DNA of 8,138 nucleotides from Fen-999 sp964530115 (lineage in GTDB: Bacteria; Pseudomonadota; Gammaproteobacteria; Burkholderiales; Rhodocyclaceae), in assembly GCA_964530115.1 (NCBI GenBank), contig CAZGYD010000114.1, positions 1 to 8,138 of the forward strand. Reading direction: 5' to 3'. This document shows, piece after piece, positions 1 to 5,275 of the stretch. A program made the translations under genes and the position numbers. The notes below the pieces were generated by a model. The model was given only the letters and a program-made list of their open reading frames with translations. It did no database searches and was not told where the DNA came from. How positions within the stretch are numbered: position 1 is the first letter of the stretch; the number at the start of each line of letters is the position of its first letter.

Positions 1-220
1 TGGTGGACCGGTTGTGACGCCAGTCGCATCGCCGGGTAGCTAAGTACGGAAGAGATAACCGCTGAAAGCATCTAAGCGGGAAACTCGCCCGAAGATGACA
101 TGTCCCGGGGACTCGAGCCCCCTGCAGGGTCGCGGAAGACCACCTCGTTGTTAGGCTGGGTGTGGAAGCTCAGTAATGCATTGAGCTTACCAGTAATAAT
201 TGCCCGTTCGGCTTGACCCT
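1..220 (+). rRNA. rrl: 23S ribosomal RNA, 3' end (partial)
   Basis: This is the 3' terminal part of a 23S rRNA gene that begins before the window. Recognisable conserved blocks include GGGTAGCTAAGTACGGAAG near 34-53, the run GAAAGCATCTAAGCGGGAAA near 64-83, and the terminal block TTGCCCGTTCGGCTTGACC at about 200-218, which pairs with the 23S 5' end in other bacteria. The TTGCCCG/GGCTTGACC ending resembles betaproteobacterial 23S genes. One small oddity is TAATAAT near 194-200, where I would expect TACTAAT. The exact 3' end is estimated by comparison with remembered sequences and may be off by a few bases. Confidence 0.95.
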
Positions 221-399
221 CTAACGTTGAGAAGCGGATAGGCTCAAGGTCCAAGATTCCAGATACCCCTTGTAACTTGAACCTTGCAACCTCTAACCGC
301 CTGCGCAACCCGCGCAATCACTCACCACCCCATCATCACTTCTTCCCGATCACGTGAACTGTCCTCAAGCCAACGCCTACCCCAGGTCACACCCCTTTC
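221..399 (+). other. 23S-5S internal transcribed spacer, no tRNA
   Basis: This spacer of about 180 nt separates 23S from 5S rRNA and holds no tRNA gene and no convincing coding frame. It contains a possible processing hairpin: CAAGGTCCAAG at 245-255 pairs with CTTGAACCTTG at 276-286 with a single mismatch and a 20-nt loop. The right arm lies in a short run of heptamers of the form CTTGNAN (269-275, 276-282, 283-289), with a weaker fourth unit at 290-296. The rest (about 300-399) is C-rich and shows no structure I can defend. Confidence 0.75.
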
Positions 400-516
400 A
401 GTCTGGTGCCCATAGCGTCCCCGAACCACCCCTTACCATCCCGAACAGGACCGTGAAACAGGACCGGGCCGATGAGATTGCACTCCCCGTGCGAGAAAGT
501 AGGTCAGCGCCAGACT
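400..516 (+). rRNA. rrf: 5S ribosomal RNA
   Basis: The conserved 5S core CCATCCCGAACAGGACCGTG is present at 436-455, followed by AAAC, a GCCGATGA block at 468-475, and GAAAGTAGGTCA at 494-506. Helix I closes the molecule: GTCTGGTG at 401-408 pairs with CGCCAGAC at 508-515 through one G-U pair, and A400 can pair with T516. The length of about 117 nt is normal. In helix II a GTCC segment (417-420) faces GGAC (461-464), a compensated variant of the usual helix. It ends the rRNA operon and is followed at once by an intrinsic terminator. Confidence 0.93.
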
Positions 517-530
517 ACCCACACACCCCA

Positions 531-563
531 CCAACGCCCCTGACCTCAGGGGCGTTGGCTTTT
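531..563 (+). terminator. Intrinsic terminator of the rRNA operon
   Basis: A perfect 13-bp inverted repeat, CCAACGCCCCTGA (531-543) and its complement (546-558), with a CC centre, is followed by C and TTTT (560-563). This is a strong rho-independent terminator 15 nt after 5S rRNA, and should insulate pssA from rRNA transcription. Confidence 0.92.
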
Positions 564-642
564 AAAGGGGGACGGTGCTACCGTCCTATCCCACCCTCTC
601 ACCGTGGCGGGGACGTTTGTGGCCGGACCAAAGGCCCTACGC

Positions 643-648
643 TACAAT
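643..648 (+). promoter_or_regulatory. Candidate -10 element for pssA
   Basis: TACAAT matches the sigma-70 -10 consensus at five of six positions and lies between the rRNA terminator and pssA. The best -35 candidate, TTGTGG at 617-622, is 20 bp away, which is too long, so the promoter is only partly supported. Confidence 0.4.
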
Positions 649-702
649 GCTTCGAGTCCATCGAAACCGGGGATTGACGAGTTGCGCCCACGCCGCCCTT
701 TG

Positions 703-1440
703 ATGAACCCCGAGCTACGCCGGCGCGGTATCTACGTTCTTCCGAATCTCTTCACCACCGCAGCGCTGTTCGCCGGCTTCTACGCCATCGTTCAGGCCAT
801 GAACGAGCGGTTCGAAGTTTCGGCGGTCGCCATCTTCCTGGCGATGCTTTTCGACGGTCTCGATGGACGGGTTGCGCGCCTGACCCACACTCAGAGCGAA
901 TTCGGCGCCGAGTACGACTCTCTTTCCGACATGGTGTCCTTCGGCGTGGCGCCCGCACTGGTGGTCTATGAATGGGCATTGAGGGGAATGGGCAAGCTGG
1001 GATGGCTTGCCGCCTTCATCTACTGCGTCGGCGCCGCGCTACGGCTGGCCCGGTTCAACACCAATATCGATGTCGTCGACAAGCGTTATTTCCAGGGCAT
1101 GCCGAGTCCGGCGGCCGCTGCGCTCGTGGCCGGTTTCGTCTGGGTGATGATCGACAATGGGTGGTCCGGCGATGATGCCCGCTGGTATGCCTGCGCCCTG
1201 ACCATGTTCGCAGGGATCACGATGGTAAGCAACATCCGCTACTACTCCGGCAAGGACATCAACCTGCGCAAGAGCGTCCCGTTCGTCATCGTCGTTGCCT
1301 TGGCCATAGCGTTCGTGCTGGTGTCGAGCTATCCGCCGGGCGTGCTTTTCGCTCTGTTCCTCGCGTATGCACTCTCGGGCTATGTGATGGCCGCATGGCG
1401 GTGGGTGGTCGCGGGCCGGAGAATTTCCGGCCGCCCCTGA
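703..1440 (+). CDS. pssA: CDP-diacylglycerol-serine O-phosphatidyltransferase
   Basis: The 245-residue product is an inner-membrane enzyme that transfers phosphatidyl from CDP-diacylglycerol to L-serine, giving phosphatidylserine, the precursor of phosphatidylethanolamine. The CDP-alcohol phosphatidyltransferase signature is complete: D51, D54-G55, A58-R59, G68, D72 and D76, with normal spacing. The opening RRRGIYVLPN followed by a hydrophobic helix, then several further membrane segments (about 12-31, 41-50, 100-114, 137-151, 162-175, 192-208, 213-232), is typical of this PssA type. I chose the ATG at 703 because it sits just before the conserved N-terminus, but it has no clear ribosome binding site. 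An in-frame TTG at 682 has GGGGA eight bases upstream and would add seven residues. An open frame continues upstream into non-coding sequence. The gene stands alone between the rRNA terminator and a structured gap. Confidence 0.93.
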   Translation: MNPELRRRGIYVLPNLFTTAALFAGFYAIVQAMNERFEVSAVAIFLAMLFDGLDGRVARLTHTQSEFGAEYDSLSDMVSFGVAPALVVYEWALRGMGKLGWLAAFIYCVGAALRLARFNTNIDVVDKRYFQGMPSPAAAALVAGFVWVMIDNGWSGDDARWYACALTMFAGITMVSNIRYYSGKDINLRKSVPFVIVVALAIAFVLVSSYPPGVLFALFLAYALSGYVMAAWRWVVAGRRISGRP

Positions 1441-1552
1441 AGCCACGGGCGCACGAGGCGGGCGCAGTAAATGCGCAGACTCGCCCGTTACCGCTTTGTG
1501 CGGCACGTCGTCCGGATAGCCCAAAGGCTACGGCCGTGAAGGCTGAGCGAGC
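1441..1552 (+). other. Intergenic region with three hairpins
   Basis: This 112-nt gap between pssA and the yihY-like gene contains three successive small hairpins: GCGCA/TGCGC (1462-1476) extended by GGCGG/TCGCC across an internal loop; CCGC/GCGG (1491-1503); and TAGCC/GGCTA around a CAAA loop (1517-1530), extended by CCG/CGG past a two-base bulge. None is followed by a T run, so a standard intrinsic terminator is not shown. The last one lies about 20 nt before the downstream start codon. Confidence 0.45.
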
Positions 1553-2362
1553 ATGATTGCCACGCTGAAGTTCATTGCCAAGGTCGGAAGGCGGTTTCTC
1601 GTCGAGCGCCTCGCTCAGACCGCAGCGGCATTGTCTTTTTCCACGCTGCTCGGGCTCGTGCCGATGATCGTCGTCGCCGCCGCACTGATAGACCACTTGC
1701 CTTTTTCGTCCGCCATCGGCAAGGCTCTCGAAGACTTCCTGGTGGCGAACCTGTTGCCCGAGAAAGCCGGCGCAGTCATCGCCAAGACCATGGGCCGCAT
1801 TGCCGACCGTGCCCATCAGCTCACCATGATGGGCGTCATCGTTTTGGGGGCGACGGCCTTGATGCAGATGTTGACCATCGAACATGCCTTCAATGCCATC
1901 TGGCGGGTCCGGACGGCCCGCCCCCTGCACCGGCGCCTGGCGATCCATCTGCTGGCGTTGATTCTCGGCCCGTTATTGTTTGGCGCGAGCCTCGCGGTGA
2001 CGACTTATCTGGCCGGAGCATCGCTCGGTCTCGTCTCCGAGCCGCGTTGGGTGACGAGGGGCGTCTTTGGCATGCTGTCGTTCGTCGCGGTCGCTGGCCT
2101 GATCGGCCTGATTTACTGGGGTGTGCCCAGCCGTGACGTCTCCTGGCGACATGCCGCCATCGGCGGGCTGCTGTCCGCTTTGGGGTTCGTCGGACTGCAA
2201 CGTCTTTTCGGTGCCTACGTCATCAATATCCCGACATATACGATGGTCTACGGCGCATTTTGGGCGATGCCGGTCTTTCTGGCCTGGCTCTATGCCTCAT
2301 GGATGATCGTGTTGATCGGCGCGCTGATCGTCGCTGAGCTGCCGCGTGCCACCGGAGGTTGA
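1553..2362 (+). CDS. YihY/BrkB-family inner-membrane protein
   Basis: The 269-residue product is a multi-pass membrane protein of the YihY/virulence factor BrkB family, once misnamed ribonuclease BN. Its biochemical role is not settled. Family landmarks are QTAAALSFSTLLGLVPM (22-38), the FNAIWRV segment (113-119), and YTMVYGAFWAMPVFLAWLY (229-247). About six hydrophobic segments can be seen near 22-46, 91-108, 130-155, 171-190, 202-217 and 233-261. It ends soon after the last membrane segment, so it lacks the soluble C-terminal extension I recall in many betaproteobacterial homologues of 400 residues or more; the length is closer to E. coli YihY (about 290). The ATG at 1553 lies close before the conserved region but has only a weak ribosome binding site. 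It is a single gene between pssA and pyrF. Confidence 0.88.
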   Translation: MIATLKFIAKVGRRFLVERLAQTAAALSFSTLLGLVPMIVVAAALIDHLPFSSAIGKALEDFLVANLLPEKAGAVIAKTMGRIADRAHQLTMMGVIVLGATALMQMLTIEHAFNAIWRVRTARPLHRRLAIHLLALILGPLLFGASLAVTTYLAGASLGLVSEPRWVTRGVFGMLSFVAVAGLIGLIYWGVPSRDVSWRHAAIGGLLSALGFVGLQRLFGAYVINIPTYTMVYGAFWAMPVFLAWLYASWMIVLIGALIVAELPRATGG

Positions 2363-2421
2363 GTACGCCGGGGCCCGCGCAGCGAAGAAGTGGGCGGCGA
2401 CGGAAGGATCGGCGGCTCCGG

Positions 2422-2427
2422 TAGAAT
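2422..2427 (+). promoter_or_regulatory. Candidate -10 element for pyrF
   Basis: TAGAAT matches five of six positions of the -10 consensus and would start transcription about 30 nt before the pyrF ATG. No good -35 box is visible; GCGACG at 2397-2402 shares only the GAC core and is 19 bp away. An ATG inside this box (2426) opens in frame with pyrF, adding 13 residues, but would be off a transcript starting here. Confidence 0.4.
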
Positions 2428-2464
2428 GCTGCGAGCCGGCGTCATCCTCACGAAGCCACCAAAA

Positions 2465-3187
2465 ATGACTTTGCTTTCCGAAAAGCCAATTCCCGCCGCA
2501 GAACGGCTCATCGTCGCGCTCGACCTGCCCCAAGTCGAGGCTGCCAAGGATCTCGTTGTGCGCCTGGGAGACGCGGTCGTCTTTTACAAGATCGGCCTCG
2601 AACTGTTCATGGCGGGCGGGTATTTCGGCTTTCTCGACTGGCTGGTCGGCCAAGGCAAGAAAGTTTTCGTCGATCTCAAGTTTTTCGATGTGCCCGAGAC
2701 GGTACGCGCAGCCGTGCGCGCGCTGTCGGGCACTGGAGCCACGTTTGCGACGGTCCATGGCAATCAGGCGATCATGGAAGCCGCGGCCGCGGCCAAGGGC
2801 GACTTGAAGATTCTTGCCGTCACCGTGCTCACCAGCCTGGATCGGGGAGATCTCGATGACCTGGGCTTCGCCTGCGATGTCGAGAAGCTCGTGTTGTCGC
2901 GGGCGCGACGCGCCCTGGAAACGGGCGTCGACGGCATCGTCTCCTCCGGGCTCGAGGCACCGATGATCCGGTCGGCACTGGGCCACAAGCTGCTGGTGGT
3001 GACACCGGGCATTCGTCCTGTAGAGAACAGGCCGGTCGATGACCAGAAACGGACGGTCGATGTTGCCCAGGCGTTCAAGAACGGTGCCGACTATATCGTC
3101 GTCGGTCGGCCGATCCGTCAGGCCCCCGACCCGAGGATTGCGGCGGAAGCCGTACAGGCGACCATTGCCGGAATTTTTGGCGATTGA
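2465..3187 (+). CDS. pyrF: Orotidine-5'-phosphate decarboxylase
   Basis: The 240-residue cytosolic enzyme removes CO2 from OMP to give UMP, the last step of de novo pyrimidine synthesis. It is a short type-1 PyrF with a TIM-barrel fold. The catalytic D-x-K-x-x-D array is present in VDLKFFDVP (D70, K72, D75), with K42 in FYKIG, H98 in TVHG, the phosphate-binding loop VTPGIRP (179-185), and DYIVVGRPI (209-217) near the C-terminus, all in the usual order. I chose ATG 2465, about 13 codons before the conserved LIVALD; the ribosome binding site is weak. Its TGA stop (3185-3187) is embedded in the -35 box of the rpsP promoter, so the two transcription units abut. No terminator separates them, and some read-through into rpsP is likely. 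Confidence 0.95.
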   Translation: MTLLSEKPIPAAERLIVALDLPQVEAAKDLVVRLGDAVVFYKIGLELFMAGGYFGFLDWLVGQGKKVFVDLKFFDVPETVRAAVRALSGTGATFATVHGNQAIMEAAAAAKGDLKILAVTVLTSLDRGDLDDLGFACDVEKLVLSRARRALETGVDGIVSSGLEAPMIRSALGHKLLVVTPGIRPVENRPVDDQKRTVDVAQAFKNGADYIVVGRPIRQAPDPRIAAEAVQATIAGIFGD

Positions 3188-3211
3188 TATCCCCGGGCGC
3201 TCGTTTATAAT
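3184..3211 (+). promoter_or_regulatory. Sigma-70 promoter of the rpsP operon
   Basis: TTGATA (3184-3189) and a perfect TATAAT (3206-3211) are separated by 16 bp. Transcription should begin near 3217-3219, leaving a leader of about 25 nt before rpsP. The -35 box contains the pyrF stop codon. This is the best promoter in the window and suits a ribosomal protein operon. Confidence 0.85.
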
Positions 3212-3230
3212 CTCCAGCTTTTCCGAATTC

Positions 3231-3235
3231 GAGGA
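3231..3235 (+). promoter_or_regulatory. Ribosome binding site of rpsP
   Basis: GAGGA lies seven bases before ATG 3243 and fixes that codon as the start, although the reading frame stays open far upstream inside pyrF. Confidence 0.8.
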
Positions 3236-3242
3236 ACGACAG

Positions 3243-3497
3243 ATGGTCGTCATTCGACTTGCACGCAGCGGCGCCAAGAAGCGCCCGTTCTACAACATGG
3301 TCGTCACCGATTCGCGGAACCGCCGCGACGGCCGGTTCGTCGAGCGCATCGGCTTCTACAACCCGGTTGCGGCCGAGCACGAGCAGGGCCTGGTGATCAA
3401 TACCGAGCGCCTGGCCTACTGGCAGGGGCAAGGCGCGCAGCTCTCGCCGACTGTCGTCCGCCTGGTCAGGCAGGCTGCGGCGCAAAAGGCCGCCTGA
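3243..3497 (+). CDS. rpsP: 30S ribosomal protein S16
   Basis: The 84-residue product is S16, a small-subunit protein that binds 16S rRNA early in 30S assembly. The N-terminus MVVIRLARSGAKKRPFYNMV, then VTDSRNRRDGRFVERIGFYN and a C-terminal helix containing LSPTVVRLV, follows the family closely, and length is normal. The start is fixed by a good ribosome binding site and by the family N-terminus. It is the first gene of the conserved rpsP-rimM-trmD-rplS operon, driven by the promoter overlapping the end of pyrF. Five bases separate its stop from the rimM start. Confidence 0.98.
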   Translation: MVVIRLARSGAKKRPFYNMVVTDSRNRRDGRFVERIGFYNPVAAEHEQGLVINTERLAYWQGQGAQLSPTVVRLVRQAAAQKAA

Positions 3498-3502
3498 GCC
3501 GG

Positions 3503-4003
3503 ATGATCGTCCTGGGGCGCCTCGTCGCCCCGTATGGCGTGCGTGGCTGGCTCAAGGTCAAGCCGTACGGCGACGACCCTGCTTCTTGGCGCGCCATGAC
3601 GCATTGGTGGCTGGCGCCACGGACGGATGGCGATGTCTGGAAGGAATTCCGGCTCGAACAGTTGAGGCCCCACGGGGCTGGGTGGCTCGCCAAATTGGCG
3701 GGCGTCGACGATAGAACGGTGGCGGAACGGCTGGCCGGTTGGTACGTGGCAGCACCCCGGAACGTGCTGCCGGAAGTTTCGGCGGACGAGTTCTACTGGG
3801 CCGATCTGATCGGCCTGAGGGTGGAAAACGAAAAGGGCGAGCCGCTGGGCGCGGTGGAATCCCTGCTCGAGACCGGCGCCAATGACGTGCTGGTCGTGAA
3901 GGCGGGCGAAACGACGCGGCTTCTGCCGTTCGTTTCAGAGGTCGTCCGGCAGGTGGATCCCGCGGCTGGCCGTGTGGTGGTGGCTTGGGAGCTCGACTGG
4001 TGA
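3503..4003 (+). CDS. rimM: Ribosome maturation factor RimM
   Basis: The 166-residue cytosolic protein assists maturation of the 30S subunit head and is known to bind the S19 region. The N-terminal RimM domain begins with MIVLGRLVAPYGVRGWLKVK (1-20), the usual family start, and continues to about residue 90. The PRC-barrel domain follows, with EFYWADLIGLRV (96-107), the GANDVLVV strand (125-132) and LLPFV (140-144). The ATG is five bases after the rpsP stop with no clear ribosome binding site, so translation is probably coupled to rpsP. The stop codon overlaps the trmD start (GTGA, 4000-4003). The length is typical. Confidence 0.96.
   Translation: MIVLGRLVAPYGVRGWLKVKPYGDDPASWRAMTHWWLAPRTDGDVWKEFRLEQLRPHGAGWLAKLAGVDDRTVAERLAGWYVAAPRNVLPEVSADEFYWADLIGLRVENEKGEPLGAVESLLETGANDVLVVKAGETTRLLPFVSEVVRQVDPAAGRVVVAWELDW
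3987..3991 (+). promoter_or_regulatory. Ribosome binding site of trmD
   Basis: GGGAG within the 3' end of rimM lies eight bases before the GTG at 4000. It supports GTG as the trmD start over the in-frame TTG at 3985, which this site overlaps. Confidence 0.65.
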
Positions 4004-4767
4004 CGTTGCGGTTCGATGTCGTCAGCTTGTTCCCGGAGATGTTCGCGGCGGTCACTGGCGCGGGCATCACCCGGCGGGCGCTGGAGCGTGGCTTGTGGCA
4101 GTTCGCCGCCTGGAACCCGCGCGACTGGGCGGAAAACGTCCATCGGACGGTGGATGACCGCCCGTTCGGCGGGGGGCCGGGCATGGTCATGATGGCGAGG
4201 CCGCTCGAATGCGCGATCGACGCCGCGAGGGCGGCACGTGGTGGTGGCAGGGTGATTTACCTTTCGCCGCAAGGCGAGCGGCTGACGCATCGCACGGTGA
4301 GCCGGCTGGCGGCGACGGAGGGCGCCATCCTGCTTTGCGGGAGGTATGAAGGGATAGACGAGCGCGTGATCGAGCGGCGTGTGGACGAGGAGATCTCCCT
4401 TGGGGACTTCGTCCTCTCCGGCGGCGAGATCGCCGCCATGGCCCTGATCGATGCCTGTGTCCGGCAGCTGCCGGGCGCGCTGAACGACGAGGCCTCGGCA
4501 GTCGAGGAATCGTTCGCGAGCGGTCTGCTCGATTGTCCGCACTACACGCGGCCGGAAGTGTATGAGGGAATGCGGGTGCCGGAAGTGCTGCTTTCCGGCC
4601 ACCACGAGAATATCCGCCGCTGGCGTCTGAAAATGTCGCTGGCGCGGACCCGGGAGCGCCGCCCGGAGCTGTTGGCCGAATGGCTGGCGCGCCGTGCCTT
4701 GAGCACGGAAGAAGCGCAACTCCTCCGTGAGATCGAAGCGGAGGAGCTCTGCGGTCGTGACAAGTGA
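4000..4767 (+). CDS. trmD: tRNA (guanine-N1)-methyltransferase TrmD
   Basis: The 255-residue SPOUT-class enzyme methylates N1 of G37, next to the anticodon, in a subset of tRNAs using S-adenosylmethionine; this prevents +1 frameshifting. The family blocks are in order: RFDVVSLFPEMF (4-15), TVDDRPFGGGPGMVMM (50-65), YLSPQG (87-92), the trefoil-knot segment LLCGRYEGIDERVIE (111-125), GDFVLSGGE (135-143), and LLDCPHYTRPEVYEGM (176-191). R155 matches the E. coli R154. The residue matching catalytic D169 of E. coli is Glu here (E170, in VEESF), an unusual conservative change. The length equals that of E. coli TrmD. The GTG start is supported by the GGGAG site, by its four-base GTGA overlap with rimM, and by the family N-terminus. 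Confidence 0.95.
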   Translation: MTLRFDVVSLFPEMFAAVTGAGITRRALERGLWQFAAWNPRDWAENVHRTVDDRPFGGGPGMVMMARPLECAIDAARAARGGGRVIYLSPQGERLTHRTVSRLAATEGAILLCGRYEGIDERVIERRVDEEISLGDFVLSGGEIAAMALIDACVRQLPGALNDEASAVEESFASGLLDCPHYTRPEVYEGMRVPEVLLSGHHENIRRWRLKMSLARTRERRPELLAEWLARRALSTEEAQLLREIEAEELCGRDK

Positions 4768-4775
4768 TTTGACAG

Positions 4776-4781
4776 AAGGAG
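4776..4781 (+). promoter_or_regulatory. Ribosome binding site of rplS
   Basis: AAGGAG lies eight bases before ATG 4790. It is the strongest ribosome binding site in the window and selects that ATG over the out-of-frame ATG at 4783 and over starts inside trmD. Confidence 0.85.
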
Positions 4782-4789
4782 AATGCGAC

Positions 4790-5164
4790 ATGAATCTGAT
4801 CCAGCAGCTCGAACAGGAAGAAATCGCCCGCCTGGGCAAGACCATTCCCGAGTTCGCCCCTGGCGACACCGTCGTCGTCCAAGTGAAGGTGAAGGAAGGC
4901 AACCGCGAGCGCCTTCAGGCCTATGAGGGCGTGGTCATCGCCAAGCGCAACCGCGGCCTCAACTCGAGCTTCATCGTGCGCAAGATTTCGGCCGGCGAGG
5001 GCGTCGAGCGCACCTTTCAGACCTATTCGCCTCTCGTGGCGAGCATCGAGGTCAAGCGCCGGGGTGATGTGCGTCGCGCCAAGCTCTACTACCTGCGGCA
5101 GCGTTCCGGCAAGTCGGCCCGGATCAAGGAGAAGCTCGAGAGCAGGTCGGGCGGAGAGTCTTGA
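4790..5164 (+). CDS. rplS: 50S ribosomal protein L19
   Basis: The 124-residue product is L19, a large-subunit protein at the interface with the 30S subunit. Family features are MNLIQQLEQEEI at the N-terminus, FAPGDTVVVQVKVKEGNRER (22-41), LQAYEGVVIAKRNRGLNSSF (42-61), the TYSP segment (78-81), and the RRAKLYYLRQRSGKSARIKE block (95-114). The length is slightly above E. coli L19 (115) because of a short basic and serine-glycine tail, which is common. It is the last gene of the operon: 22 nt after trmD, with its own strong ribosome binding site, as expected for a protein made in far larger amounts than TrmD, and followed by a terminator 32 nt after the stop. Confidence 0.98.
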   Translation: MNLIQQLEQEEIARLGKTIPEFAPGDTVVVQVKVKEGNRERLQAYEGVVIAKRNRGLNSSFIVRKISAGEGVERTFQTYSPLVASIEVKRRGDVRRAKLYYLRQRSGKSARIKEKLESRSGGES

Positions 5165-5195
5165 TCGTCATCGACTGAGCATTCATCGACAATTA

Positions 5196-5225
5196 ACGGG
5201 GCGCTGCGGCGCCCCGTTTTTGTTT
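5196..5225 (+). terminator. Intrinsic terminator after rplS
   Basis: A perfect 9-bp stem, ACGGGGCGC (5196-5204) and GCGCCCCGT (5209-5217), with the tetraloop TGCG, is followed by five T (5217-5221), then G and TTT. It closes the rpsP operon before the GGDEF/EAL gene. Confidence 0.93.
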
Positions 5226-5275
5226 ACCATGCGCATGCGCGACAATGACGGCGTGTTACGACGGCTGAGTTTCGC

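Noticed and set aside
72..317. Minus-strand open frame antisense to 23S rRNA and the spacer
   Set aside because: It covers conserved rRNA sequence, so it is explained by the rRNA gene.
221..399. tRNA gene in the 23S-5S spacer
   Set aside because: No cloverleaf, no GGTTCGANTCC-like T-arm and no CCA-type end were found.
354..677. Plus-strand open frame of 107 codons across 5S rRNA
   Set aside because: It lies over the 5S gene and the terminator hairpin; the protein is low-complexity and matches nothing.
604..702. N-terminal extension of pssA to ATG 604
   Set aside because: It would begin upstream of the likely -10 element at 643-648 and adds residues not seen in the family.
2297..3277. Long minus-strand open frame (326 codons) opposite pyrF
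   Set aside because: It is the shadow of GC-rich pyrF codons; pyrF has full catalytic motifs and the antisense protein has none.
3793..4902. Long minus-strand open frame (369 codons) opposite rimM, trmD and rplS
   Set aside because: It is antisense to three well-recognised core genes and has no recognisable domain.
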